From positions 1,392,470 to 1,456,469 of the forward strand of contig NZ_LMFY01000001.1 in NCBI RefSeq assembly GCF_001426995.1: 64,000 nt of DNA, in the 5' to 3' direction. This DNA is from Microbacterium sp. Root553. Its GTDB lineage: Bacteria; Actinomycetota; Actinomycetes; Actinomycetales; Microbacteriaceae. Under the pieces are notes generated by a model. The model saw nothing but the letters and a program-made list of their open reading frames with translations. It did no database searches and was not told where the DNA came from. The position numbers and the translations under genes are program-made. Numbering within the stretch: the first letter of the stretch is position 1; each line of letters opens with the position of its first letter. Positions 7,698-15,251 of the stretch are shown piece by piece.

Positions 7698-7818
7698 TCC
7701 CGCACAGCTCGGGCGGGAAAATCCCGGGTGGTCTGAAGTGGCGACCTTCGGCTACTGTCCGGGCAGGCGGGACGCAGTACGATCCTGGAAGTGCGGTCGG
7801 CGATTCGGGGGTGGCGTG

Positions 7819-8166
7819 ATGATGTTCACGTTTGCGCTTGGCATTCTTCCTCTGTCACTAGGAGTAGCGCTGATCCTCGCACGACGCAGGATTCCACGCA
7901 TTATGCACTGTGAGATGAACTCGATGATGGTGGTGTTGTTTCCGCTCATCTGCGTGACCGTCATCGTGGCGGGTGTTTTCGTCGTCAGGTATCGAGAAAG
8001 GTTGTGGCTCGATGCGCGCGATCGCCAGCGGAAGATCTTCGGTCGACACGCGGCCGGGGCGTTCGAACGACTTCAGAGATCGTTCTGGATCGGCTTCGTC
8101 GGTGTGGTTGCGATTGTCGCTGGTGTTGGTCTGCTTGTGCGCTACGTGACCGTGGTGCTGTCCTGA
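7819..8166 (+). CDS. Small membrane protein of the two-helix-loop family
   Basis: 115 residues from ATG 7819 (GTG 7816 and ATG 7822 are alternatives; GGGGGT lies upstream). Hydrophobic segments at residues about 2-22, 36-56 and 90-113. Between the last two is a basic loop RYRERLWLDARDRQRKIFGR followed by HAAGAF. It aligns with the loops at 5946 and 8686 over R-x-R..L....QRK(I/M)FG..AA, but lacks SAGRQTP. The extra N-terminal helix is unusual for the group. Function unknown. Confidence 0.55.
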   Translation: MMFTFALGILPLSLGVALILARRRIPRIMHCEMNSMMVVLFPLICVTVIVAGVFVVRYRERLWLDARDRQRKIFGRHAAGAFERLQRSFWIGFVGVVAIVAGVGLLVRYVTVVLS

Positions 8167-8225
8167 ACCTCCGCTTGCCGGAGCTATCGTGCAGCGCGCG
8201 CAGAGTTTCGAAGGACTATACGACG

Positions 8226-8696
8226 ATGGTGGCGCATGTGAAGCGAGTGAAGCGAGTGAAGCGAGTGAAGTCAACCAGATGGCCCCTGTTCGCGGCCATA
8301 GTCACGACGGCCATTATTGTGGGCATTACGCGTCACTTCGTGATCGAGCTGCAATCGGAATCCATCCAACCTTCGGCGCAAGTAGTCCGCAGTGGTCTCG
8401 CTTCAGTTCTCATTTTCATCGTCGGGGGCGTGCCCGCCGCTTTGGTGAGCGAGGCGATTATGCTGCGCACGAAGCCGAACGGCCAGAAATCACTACTCGA
8501 ATGTTTGCTTTATGCAGTCGCCGGCAACCTTGTTTCGTTTCTGTGCGGGAGCCTTCTGTTGTACTTTCTGATTTGGGACCTCGCCGGACGTATGTTGGTG
8601 CTGGGAGCGCTCGCGACCCTCGGCACCATCGCTGTATCGATAGCCCTTTGGTCGGGACAGGCGGGAGAGGCGGGACAGATTAGTGATGCCGATTGA
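8226..8696 (+). CDS. Hypothetical four-helix membrane protein
   Basis: 156 residues from ATG 8226; a longer open frame from 8004 overlaps the previous gene and is not used. The N-terminus has a tandem KRV KRV KRV coded by three 9-bp repeats (GAAGCGAGT), then four hydrophobic segments (LFAAIVTTAIIVGI, SGLASVLIFIVGGVPAALV, LLYAVAGNLVSFLCGSLLLYFLI, MLVLGALATLGTIAVSIAL). I do not recognise it. It overlaps the following gene by 11 bases, so the two are probably coexpressed. Composition is AT-richer than the chromosome, as in the Rhs patch. Confidence 0.5.
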   Translation: MVAHVKRVKRVKRVKSTRWPLFAAIVTTAIIVGITRHFVIELQSESIQPSAQVVRSGLASVLIFIVGGVPAALVSEAIMLRTKPNGQKSLLECLLYAVAGNLVSFLCGSLLLYFLIWDLAGRMLVLGALATLGTIAVSIALWSGQAGEAGQISDAD

Positions 8697-8949
8697 CACG
8701 ATTCTTCCCAATCTGATCGTCGGGGTTAGCGTATTTCTTTCAGGAATGGCGACCGTGTGGAAGCGCAAACCGCTCAACGAGCTCATGTACAGATCGCAGA
8801 AGAGGATGTTCGGGGAAAAAGCGGCGAGTGTGTCGGCGGGCCGGCAGACCCCTTTCATGATGGGCGTCGTGGGTGTTCTCATTGCCGGTCTCGGAGTCGC
8901 AATGTTCGCGTTCGGTATTGTTGGGATTATGCAGATGGTCGGGGCGTGA
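8686..8949 (+). CDS. Small two-helix membrane protein with SAGRQTPFMMG loop
   Basis: 87 residues from ATG 8686 (GTG 8683 also possible); GGGAGAGGCGGGA lies just upstream. Helix 1 (NLIVGVSVFLSGMATVW), basic loop KRKPLNELMYRSQKRMFGEK and SAGRQTPFMMG, helix 2 (VVGVLIAGLGVAMFAFGIVGI). Clear paralog of the protein at 5946. Both lie in lower-GC accessory patches. No known domain recognised. Confidence 0.6.
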   Translation: MPIDTILPNLIVGVSVFLSGMATVWKRKPLNELMYRSQKRMFGEKAASVSAGRQTPFMMGVVGVLIAGLGVAMFAFGIVGIMQMVGA

Positions 8950-8955
8950 GCTGTT

Positions 8956-9180
8956 TTGCTGATTTCAGGGATCATCTGTGGAGTACTCGGCATCCTCATG
9001 GCTGTCTTTCACAAGCGCTACTGGCGGTTCTTGAGGCGAGCGAGTTATCGCCTCTTCAGCGAGGCGCTCGCAGAAGCGTTGCTGAACCCCGGCGAAAGCC
9101 CGAAGATGATTATGTTCGTCGGAATAGGCGTCGCACTGATGGGGCTGATTCAGATCGCCTTCGGGTTGGATCTGTTCTGA
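8956..9180 (+). CDS. Small two-helix membrane protein, divergent member
   Basis: 74 residues from TTG 8956, six bases after the preceding stop. Helix 1 (LLISGIICGVLGILMAVF), basic loop HKRYWRFLRRASYRLFSE, a spacer with LNPGESPKM, helix 2 (IMFVGIGVALMGLIQIAFG). Same order and lengths as its neighbour at 8686 but with little residue identity. The TTG start without a clear Shine-Dalgarno suggests translational coupling to 8686. Confidence 0.5.
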   Translation: MLISGIICGVLGILMAVFHKRYWRFLRRASYRLFSEALAEALLNPGESPKMIMFVGIGVALMGLIQIAFGLDLF

Positions 9181-9253
9181 CGGGGTGCGTCACCGTGATA
9201 AAAGGGCAGTGCGCATGCTCTTGACGGCGTTGCGAGTCAGGGCCCTCGGTGCG

Positions 9254-10063
9254 TCAGCCGATCGCGAGGATCCGCTCGATCACCCTGGCGACGCCGTCAT
9301 CGTCGTTCGAGGCGGTCGTCTCATCGGCGGCATCCTGCACGATGTCGTCGGCATCGGCCATCGCCACTCCGTGACCTGCCCACCGCAGCATCTCGACGTC
9401 GTTGAGGGCGTCGCCGAACGCGATGACATCGCCGCGGTCGATGCCGAGATGCATGCAGAGGCGGGCGAGCCCGCTGGCCTTGGTGACGCCCTCGGCCATG
9501 ACCTCGAGGAACGGCGCACCCGAGAGTGTCGCTTCGAAACCGTCGAGGTCGAGTGCACGCAGCGCGTCGTAGAGCACCGGTGGCGCGAGCTCCGGATGCC
9601 GGATCACGAACTTCAGGCTCGGCGCCGACACCACCTCATCGAGGGGCACGCCGCCCATCGTCTTCGGATCGCGCTTGTGGTCGGTGAGATCCGCGATCTC
9701 GGCATAACCGTGCTCGGCGACGAAAGTCTCACCGGCATCGCGCACGCTCGCGAACAGCAGACCGGGGATGCTCGCCCGCAGCGCCTCGGCCAGCGTGCGG
9801 ATCGTCTCGGCGGGCAGCTCCTCGGCGAACAGCATCCGCCCGTCTGTGAGATGCACCGCATAGGCGCCGTTGCTGCACAGCGCCCACCCGGCGAAGGCGG
9901 CATCGGCGGCGATGGTGCGCAAGCCGATGGGCTGGCGGGCTGTGACCGGCACGACGTGGATGCCGCGGGCCCGGGCCGCGTCGAGTGCCGCCCTGGTTCG
10001 CGGGGAGACGGACGACGTGGAGTCGAGCAGCGTGCCGTCGAGGTCGGTGGCTATCAGGCGCAT
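9254..10063 (-). CDS. Cof-type HAD-IIB phosphatase
   Basis: 269 residues. Motif I is DLDGTLLDS at the N-terminus (nucleophile D8 with D10), motif II is in VVPVTARQP, the lysine motif lies at KFVIRHP/KASGLARL, and motif IV is GDALNDVEMLRWAG. The C2B cap between them identifies the Cof/YbiV class, which hydrolyses sugar phosphates and cofactor phosphates in the cytoplasm. Individual substrate cannot be told. It is transcribed leftward, 73 bases after xthA, and may share its transcript. Confidence 0.9.
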   Translation of the reverse strand: MRLIATDLDGTLLDSTSSVSPRTRAALDAARARGIHVVPVTARQPIGLRTIAADAAFAGWALCSNGAYAVHLTDGRMLFAEELPAETIRTLAEALRASIPGLLFASVRDAGETFVAEHGYAEIADLTDHKRDPKTMGGVPLDEVVSAPSLKFVIRHPELAPPVLYDALRALDLDGFEATLSGAPFLEVMAEGVTKASGLARLCMHLGIDRGDVIAFGDALNDVEMLRWAGHGVAMADADDIVQDAADETTASNDDDGVARVIERILAIG

Positions 10064-10136
10064 TTCGTCTCGCTTCGCTCGCTCAATGAGCGGGTGCTTT
10101 GGTCGGCCCTTCGTCTCGTCGCAGCTCAGGGCCGGC

Positions 10137-10985
10137 TCAGGAGAAGATCATGGGCAGGTCGTCGTCGTCTTCGGCCCCGCCGCCCAGGTCGAATTCGACC
10201 ACCACTGGGACGTGGTCGCTGGGCTGCTCGCCCTTGCGCTCGTCGCGGTGGATCGATGCGCCACTCACGGCATCCGCCAGCGTCTTCGAGCCTAGGACGA
10301 AGTCGATGCGCACGCCCTCGTTGCGGGGGAACTTCAGGCGCTGGTAGTCCCAGTAGGTGAAGCCCTCGGGGATGAGGGGACGCACCACGTCGGTCAGCCC
10401 TGCATCCTGGAACGCGAAGAACGCCTGGCGCTCCTCGGGCGACACGTGCGTCGAGACGCCCTCGACGATGTCGGGGTCGCCGTTGTCCACGTCGAACGGG
10501 ATGATGTTGAAATCGCCGACCAGGGCGAGCGGCAGCTCGGGGTTCGCCGCGAGCTCGGCCGCGGTCGCCTTCTTGAGCTCCTCGAGCCAGTGCAGCTTGT
10601 ACGCGTAGTGCGGATCGTCGAGCGAGCGGCCGTTGGGAACGTACAGGCTCCATACGCGCACGCCGTCGACCATGACGCCGAGCGCTCGGGCTTCGAGCGG
10701 AGCGTCCGGACCCTCATGCCCCTTCGCGAACCCGGGCATGCCGTCGAACGCGGTGCGCACGTCGGTGACCGGCAGACGGCTCGCGATCGCGACGCCGTTC
10801 CACTGATTCAGGCCGTGCACCTCGACGTGGTACCCGGCCTCTTCGAACGGGCCGTACGGGAACTGCTCGGGTTTGCACTTGATCTCCTGCATCGCCAGCA
10901 CGTCGATGTCTTCGCGCACGGCGAATTCGACGGTGCGGGTGACGCGGGTGCGGATGGAGTTGACGTTCCAGGTGGCCAAGCGCAT
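10137..10985 (-). CDS. xthA: Exodeoxyribonuclease III family AP endonuclease
   Basis: 282 residues, normal for the family. It begins MRLATWNVNSIRTR (N7), has the metal-binding glutamate in MQEIKCKPEQFP, the catalytic tyrosine region WSLYVPNGR, the acid/Asn pair GDFNIIPFDVDNGDPD, and the C-terminal RIDFVLGS and SDHVPVVVEF (catalytic His). It repairs abasic sites and trims 3' blocked ends. The C-terminus carries an acidic tail (GGGAEDDDDLP). TAGGCT ends six bases before the ATG, predicting a leaderless mRNA. Confidence 0.95.
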   Translation of the reverse strand: MRLATWNVNSIRTRVTRTVEFAVREDIDVLAMQEIKCKPEQFPYGPFEEAGYHVEVHGLNQWNGVAIASRLPVTDVRTAFDGMPGFAKGHEGPDAPLEARALGVMVDGVRVWSLYVPNGRSLDDPHYAYKLHWLEELKKATAAELAANPELPLALVGDFNIIPFDVDNGDPDIVEGVSTHVSPEERQAFFAFQDAGLTDVVRPLIPEGFTYWDYQRLKFPRNEGVRIDFVLGSKTLADAVSGASIHRDERKGEQPSDHVPVVVEFDLGGGAEDDDDLPMIFS

Positions 10986-10991
10986 GCGTCA

Positions 10992-10997
10992 AGCCTA
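10992..10997 (-). promoter_or_regulatory. -10 box, leaderless xthA
   Basis: TAGGCT on the minus strand, six bases (TGACGC) before the xthA ATG. Confidence 0.6.
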
Positions 10998-11070
10998 GTT
11001 GCGACATCGGACGGCGGAGTCGCGCCATCGGACACGCAGACTTCCCGCAGAACACGAGACCCCCACCTCC

Positions 11071-11076
11071 TACACT
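11071..11076 (+). promoter_or_regulatory. -10 box, leaderless pyrE
   Basis: TACACT, seven bases before the pyrE GTG at 11084; no Shine-Dalgarno in between. Confidence 0.55.
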
Positions 11077-11083
11077 GGATGCC

Positions 11084-11644
11084 GTGACCGCACTCGACGC
11101 AGACCGCCAGACACTCCTCGACCTGATCAAGGATGAGGCGGTGTTCCACGGCGACTTCACCCTCTCGAGCGGCAAGCAGGCGACGTACTACGTCGACATG
11201 CGCAAGCTCACCCTCGACCACCGGGCCGCCCCCGCGATCGGCCGCATCATGCTCGACCTGATCGCCGACCTCGACGTGGTCGCCGTGGGTGGCCTGACGC
11301 TCGGCGCCGACCCGATCGCGAACTCGGTGCTGCACGCATCGGTCGCCGCCGACCGACCGCTCGACGCGTTCGTCGTGCGCAAGGAGCCGAAGGACCACGG
11401 CCGCGGCCGCCAGATCGAGGGCGCCGACGTCAAGGGCAAGCGCGTCGTCGTGCTCGAAGACACCTCGACCACGGGACAGTCCGCGCTCAAGGCCGTCGAG
11501 GCGCTGCGCAAGGAGGGCGCCGAGATCGTCGCCGTCGCGGTGATCGTCGACCGCAAGACCGGCGCGCAGGCCGCGATCGAGGCCGAGGGCCTCGAATGGC
11601 GCGCCGCCTTCGACCTCGACGACCTCGGACTCGACCCCCAGTGA
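11084..11644 (+). CDS. pyrE: Orotate phosphoribosyltransferase
   Basis: 186 residues from GTG 11084. It converts orotate and PRPP to orotidine 5'-phosphate in pyrimidine synthesis. Seen: FTLSSGKQATYYVDMRKL (OPRT start), AVGGLTLGADPIA, the basic catalytic loop VRKEPKDHGRGRQIEG, and the PRPP-binding motif VVVLEDTSTTGQSALKAVE. Its stop overlaps the start of the ROK protein (GTGA), so the two are coupled. No other pyr gene is nearby. Confidence 0.95.
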   Translation: MTALDADRQTLLDLIKDEAVFHGDFTLSSGKQATYYVDMRKLTLDHRAAPAIGRIMLDLIADLDVVAVGGLTLGADPIANSVLHASVAADRPLDAFVVRKEPKDHGRGRQIEGADVKGKRVVVLEDTSTTGQSALKAVEALRKEGAEIVAVAVIVDRKTGAQAAIEAEGLEWRAAFDLDDLGLDPQ

Positions 11645-12543
11645 CCCGGTACGCACTCGCCGTCGACGTCGGCGGCACCAAGATGGAGGCCGCGCTCGTG
11701 AGCGCGCACGGCGCGCTGGTCGAAGGCAGTCGTTCGCGACAGACGACCGGGCGAGAGGCGACGCTTGATTCGCTCGACGCCGCCGTCGCGGCGATCGTCA
11801 CACACGCGCTGGCCGCGTTGCCGGCGGATGCCGAGCTGGTCGGGGCAGGAGCGGGCAGCGCCGGGCCGATCGACCGTGGCACCGGATCGATCCTGCCGGT
11901 GAACATGCCGCTCGCCCGCGGCTTCGGGCTTGCGGAGTCGGTGCGCACTGCGGCGTCTGCTGCGCTCGGCCGCGAGGTGCCCACCGTCCTCGGCCACGAC
12001 GGCGGCGCGCTCGCGCTTGCCGAGTCGTGGCTGGGCGCCACGCAGGATGCTGGCGCGTCCCTGTCGATCGTGGTCTCGACCGGCGTCGGGGGCGGGTTCG
12101 TCGTGAACGGCGCCTACATCCCCGGCGCTACCGGCAACGCCGGACACCTCGGACAGGTGCGCCGCGAGGGCGGGCTCACGCTTGAAGAAATCGCCTCGGG
12201 ACCGGCGAGCGCCGCGTGGGCGCAGCAGCAGGGCTGGGCGGGATCGACGGGCGAAGACCTGGCGCGGGATGCTGCGGCGGGCGACGCCACCGCGCGTGCG
12301 GCCATCGAACGCTCGGCGAAGGCCGTCGGCGAGGCCTTGGCGGATGCCGCGACCCTCGTGGACCTCGACATGGTGGCGATCGGCGGAGGCTTCTCGCGAG
12401 TCTCTGCCGACTACATCGACCTCGTGCAGCAGGCCCTCACCGCGAGCGCCGCGCACGAGTACTCGCGCCGCACCCGCGTCGTCCGCTCGGGTCTCGGCGA
12501 CGAGGGGCCGCTCATCGGCGCCGCCGCACTCGTTCTGCGCTGA
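11641..12543 (+). CDS. ROK-family protein lacking the zinc cysteine motif
   Basis: 300 residues from GTG 11641. The N-terminal phosphate loop is AVDVGGTKMEAALV; GAGSAGPIDRGTG and VSTGVGGGFVVNG are the adenosine/phosphate elements, GHDGGALALAE holds the probable sugar-side acid. In most ROK kinases a HxxC-x-C-x-x-x-x-C zinc motif follows GNAGHLG; here that stretch reads GHLGQVRREGGLTLEEIAS with no cysteine. No DNA-binding domain is present, so it is kinase-like, not a repressor. Substrate unknown (glucose, N-acetylhexosamine or similar). Coupled to pyrE. Confidence 0.85.
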   Translation: MTRYALAVDVGGTKMEAALVSAHGALVEGSRSRQTTGREATLDSLDAAVAAIVTHALAALPADAELVGAGAGSAGPIDRGTGSILPVNMPLARGFGLAESVRTAASAALGREVPTVLGHDGGALALAESWLGATQDAGASLSIVVSTGVGGGFVVNGAYIPGATGNAGHLGQVRREGGLTLEEIASGPASAAWAQQQGWAGSTGEDLARDAAAGDATARAAIERSAKAVGEALADAATLVDLDMVAIGGGFSRVSADYIDLVQQALTASAAHEYSRRTRVVRSGLGDEGPLIGAAALVLR

Positions 12544-12584
12544 CGCGTCTGTCGTTTGCAGCAGATCGGGAGCGGCGCGTCAGC
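12539..12584. terminator. Inverted repeat between convergent genes, possible bidirectional terminator
   Basis: GCTGACGCG (12539-12547) pairs with CGCGTCAGC (12576-12584); the left arm contains the ROK stop codon and the right arm the stop of the opposite gene. The 28-base loop and lack of a T-tract make this weak. Confidence 0.3.
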
Positions 12585-13107
12585 GTGACGCGACGATCAG
12601 GTGGCGCTGCGGGCCTTCAAGCCGCGCGACCGCGACCTTGAGTTCGACCATGTCCGCTGCGACTCCGTCGATGCGTGCTCCGAGTGATCTCTCGACTCCG
12701 TCGATGCGTGCTCCGAGTGATCTCTCGACTCCATCGATGCGTGCTCCGAGTCTCTCTTCGAGTCCGTCGATGCGTGCTCCGAGTTTGTCGTCGCCTCCGT
12801 CGATGCGTGCTCCGAGTGACCTCTCGACTCCATCGATGCGCGCTCCGAGCCTCTCTTCGACGCCGTCGATGCGTGCTCCGAGCTTGTCGTCGCCTCCATC
12901 GATGCGTGCTCCGAGTCTCTCTTCGACGCCGTCGATGCGTGCTCCGAGCTTGTCGTCGCCTCCATCGATGCGTGCTGCAAGTGACCTCTCGACTCCATCG
13001 ATGCGGCGGATGCACCACGCGAAGCCCGCGCACATGATGCTGCCCAGCGTCAGCAGGAGGCCGACGGCGCTGAGGACGATCGTGAGGGTTTCTGCGGACA
13101 CGAACAT
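12580..13107 (-). CDS. Membrane-anchored tandem-repeat coiled-coil protein
   Basis: 175 residues. One N-terminal membrane helix (residues about 7-31, LTIVLSAVGLLLTLGSIMCA), then from R35 ten 11-residue repeats of consensus RIDG(V/G)(E/D)xxLGA and a partial eleventh, then a short tail (MVELKVAVARLEGPQRHLIV). An 11-residue period (hendecad) predicts a long right-handed coiled coil, charged on the outside, projecting from the membrane. Three repeat types (VERSL, GDDKL, VEERL) alternate. Similar proteins are common in actinobacteria without known function. CAGAAT ends six bases before its ATG. Confidence 0.8.
   Translation of the reverse strand: MFVSAETLTIVLSAVGLLLTLGSIMCAGFAWCIRRIDGVERSLAARIDGGDDKLGARIDGVEERLGARIDGGDDKLGARIDGVEERLGARIDGVERSLGARIDGGDDKLGARIDGLEERLGARIDGVERSLGARIDGVERSLGARIDGVAADMVELKVAVARLEGPQRHLIVASR
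12672..13005 (-). repeat. 33-bp tandem repeats inside the coiled-coil gene
   Basis: Ten full 33-bp units plus a part unit encode the 11-residue repeats. Units of one type are almost identical at the base level, so copy number is likely to change by slippage or recombination, altering the protein length in steps of 11 residues without frameshift. Confidence 0.9.
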
Positions 13108-13113
13108 GCTCCC

Positions 13114-13119
13114 ATTCTG
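13114..13119 (-). promoter_or_regulatory. -10 box, leaderless coiled-coil gene
   Basis: CAGAAT on the minus strand, six bases before the ATG at 13107. Confidence 0.5.
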
Positions 13120-13308
13120 ACGGCGACCGGCGACTCTCGCAGAATGCTACGTGCGCCGTTGTCGCACGTGATCCCGAGGGGTGCCAGGGAGCCGGCCACG
13201 GTGGATGAGTCGCGTGGAGCGAACCTCCGTGCAGGAAGGACGCCCCCTTCCGTTCGCCTCCCTAACAAAACCGGCCTACGCTCGTAGCAGGCGACGGAAG
13301 GAACACTC

Positions 13309-14490
13309 ATGCGCGTACTCGGACTGCTCTCGGGCACCTCTCACGACGGAATCGATGTCGCGGTCGTCGACTTCGTGGAGAACGAGGGGACTCTTCGCGG
13401 CACCGTCCTCCACGAGGACAGCGTGCCGTATGACCCCGAGCTGCGCGCGCGTCTCGTGGCGGCGCTGCCGCCTGCGCCCACCACGTTCGCCGAGGTGTGC
13501 GAGCTCGACACCCTGATCGGCCAGGCGTTCGCCGAGGTCGCGGCCACGGCGGCGGCCGCGGTCGGGGGAGTGCACGCCGTCTGCACGCACGGCCAGACGG
13601 TCTTCCACTGGGTCGACGCCGGTCACGCGCTCGGCACTCTGCAGATCGGCCAGCCCGCCTGGATCGCCGAGAAGGTGGGGGCGCCGGTGGTCTCCGACGT
13701 GCGCATCCGTGACATCACCGCCGGCGGGCATGGGGCTCCGCTCGTGTCGTTCCTCGACGAGCTGCTGCTGCGCGACCGCGCAGGCGTCTCGGCGGCCGTC
13801 AACCTCGGCGGTATCGCGAACATGACCGTGGTCGGCCCCGACGGTCTGTCGGCGTACGACATCGGCCCCGCGAACGCGCTGGTCGATGCGATCGTCGTGG
13901 CGGAGGGCCTGGACGAGCGCGGCTACGACGCGGATGCCGCGATCGCCCGTGCCGGCATCGTCGACGACGCTCTGCTCGACGCTCTGCTCGCTGACCCGTA
14001 CTACGCGCTCCCCGCGCCCAAGAGCACCGGCAAGGAGCACTTCCACCTCGAGTACGTGCGCGAGCATGTCGCTCGGCAGCGCGACCGCGGGCGGGAGATC
14101 GCGATCCCCGACCTCGTGCGCACCCTCACCGAACTGACCGTGCGGACGGTCGCCGCGGATGTCGTCGCCGCCGGCATCCGCTTCCTCGCGGTGTCCGGAG
14201 GCGGCTGTCACAACCCGCTGATCCTGCAGGGCCTGCGCGATGCCCTCCCCGGTGTCGAGGTCGTGCTGGCCGACGAGCTGGGCGCGCCGGTGGACAGCAA
14301 GGAGGCCATCCTGTTCGCGCTGATCGGCTGGTGCACCATGCACGGTGTGGCGGCCGTCGCCCCGGGCGGGACCGGGGCGCACGAGCCGCGCATCCTCGGG
14401 ACGATCACCCCGGGGGCGGGTCCGCTGCGGATGCCGGAGCCGGTCGCGCGCGTGCGCAGCCTCACGCTGCGCAGCCTCACGCTGCGCTGA
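13309..14490 (+). CDS. anmK: Anhydro-N-acetylmuramic acid kinase
   Basis: 393 residues from ATG 13309, with GGAAGGAA just upstream. AnmK cleaves the 1,6-anhydro ring of anhMurNAc and phosphorylates it in peptidoglycan recycling. Seen: [17 protein letters not shown] (the family normally has SGTSxDGxD), [76 protein letters not shown] and [12 protein letters not shown]. The last codons contain a perfect 15-bp direct repeat ([10 protein letters not shown]). Many Gram-positive genomes use AnmK with only partial recycling pathways; no murQ is nearby. Confidence 0.95.
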   Translation: MRVLGLLSGTSHDGIDVAVVDFVENEGTLRGTVLHEDSVPYDPELRARLVAALPPAPTTFAEVCELDTLIGQAFAEVAATAAAAVGGVHAVCTHGQTVFHWVDAGHALGTLQIGQPAWIAEKVGAPVVSDVRIRDITAGGHGAPLVSFLDELLLRDRAGVSAAVNLGGIANMTVVGPDGLSAYDIGPANALVDAIVVAEGLDERGYDADAAIARAGIVDDALLDALLADPYYALPAPKSTGKEHFHLEYVREHVARQRDRGREIAIPDLVRTLTELTVRTVAADVVAAGIRFLAVSGGGCHNPLILQGLRDALPGVEVVLADELGAPVDSKEAILFALIGWCTMHGVAAVAPGGTGAHEPRILGTITPGAGPLRMPEPVARVRSLTLRSLTLR

Positions 14491-14518
14491 GAACGGTCAG
14501 GCGCTGAGAGCCGTCAGC
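14455..14518. repeat. Tandem duplications at the anmK 3' end
   Basis: Two copies of CGCAGCCTCACGCTG (14455-14469, 14470-14484) are followed by two 17-bp units CGCTGAGA(A/G)C(G/C)GTCAG(G/C) (14485-14501, 14502-14518). The first 17-bp unit contains the anmK TGA; the second contains the stop of the convergent gene. Confidence 0.8.
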
Positions 14519-14684
14519 GCCTGCGGTCGTCGTCGTCCCAGGGGCCTTCCCACCAGCCGGCGCGGCCGTCGCCCTCTGCGCCGCCGCCGCGGCGTCGGGA
14601 ACGGACCAGCTGCACGACGAACACCGTCAGTGTGCTGAGCAGGATCAGGAACAGGACGAGGAACAGCACGTCGGACTGATTCAT
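14514..14684 (-). CDS. Small single-helix membrane protein
   Basis: 56 residues from the ATG at 14684, which overlaps the stop of the YdeI-like gene (ATGA). One helix (LFLVLFLILLSTLTVFVVQLV), then a basic and acidic tail rich in Arg, Gly and Trp (GWWEGPWDDDD). Coupling to the upstream gene supports expression. No family recognised. Confidence 0.6.
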   Translation of the reverse strand: MNQSDVLFLVLFLILLSTLTVFVVQLVRSRRRGGGAEGDGRAGWWEGPWDDDDRRR

Positions 14685-15250
14685 GGGCGTCTCCCCTCCG
14701 CGGCATCCGCCACGATCTTGGCGATCCGCGCCGCGCGCGTCTCCGCGCGCTTCGCCATCGCGATGTGCGTGAGTCCGAACTTCTTCACCGAGGGCGGGAA
14801 CGCGTCCCAGTTCGCCCGCGCGGCCGGCTCGGCATCCAGCGCGCGTGTGAGCTCGTCGGGCTCGACGCCCGCCTCGGGGCCGTCGAGCAGGACCCATGAT
14901 CCGTCGGCCTTCGCGGCCTCGAGCACGCGCAGGCCCGCGGGCGCGAGCAGTCCCGCGGCCTCGAGCTCGATCAGACGCGCTTTGTTGGTCGCCGCCCATC
15001 CGCTGCCCCGACGCCTCGGGCAGAACCACTGCCCGACGGTCCGGTCGTCGAACGTGCGCACCGGGCCGTCGATCCAGCCGAAGCACAGCGCCTGGCGCAC
15101 GGCATCCTCGTAGCCGATCCCGTCGGCGCCCTTGCCGCGTATGCTCAGCAGCCAGACCCCCGAGGCGCGCTCATGATGCTGCGCGAGCCAGTCGCGCCAG
15201 ACCTCGGCATCCGCCGCGACGACGCGCTCCCCCTCGTCGAGCGCGCCCAC
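14681..15250 (-). CDS. YdeI/OmpD-associated family protein
   Basis: 189 residues from GTG 15250. Seen: WRDWLAQHHERASGVWLLS, YEDAVRQALCFGWIDGPV, RTVGQWFCPRRRGSGW and a C-terminal NWDAFPPSVKKFGLTHI, matching the YdeI/OmpD-associated (DUF1905/bacteriocin-protection-like) family. Biochemical role not established; some relatives are linked to peptide or cell-envelope stress. It ends as the start of the small membrane gene and begins one base after the HAD stop. Confidence 0.85.
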   Translation of the reverse strand: MGALDEGERVVAADAEVWRDWLAQHHERASGVWLLSIRGKGADGIGYEDAVRQALCFGWIDGPVRTFDDRTVGQWFCPRRRGSGWAATNKARLIELEAAGLLAPAGLRVLEAAKADGSWVLLDGPEAGVEPDELTRALDAEPAARANWDAFPPSVKKFGLTHIAMAKRAETRAARIAKIVADAAEGRRP

Positions 15251-15251
15251 G

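Noticed and set aside
12672..13005. Possible CRISPR or intergenic satellite
   Set aside because: The 33-bp units are in-frame codons of a membrane coiled-coil protein.
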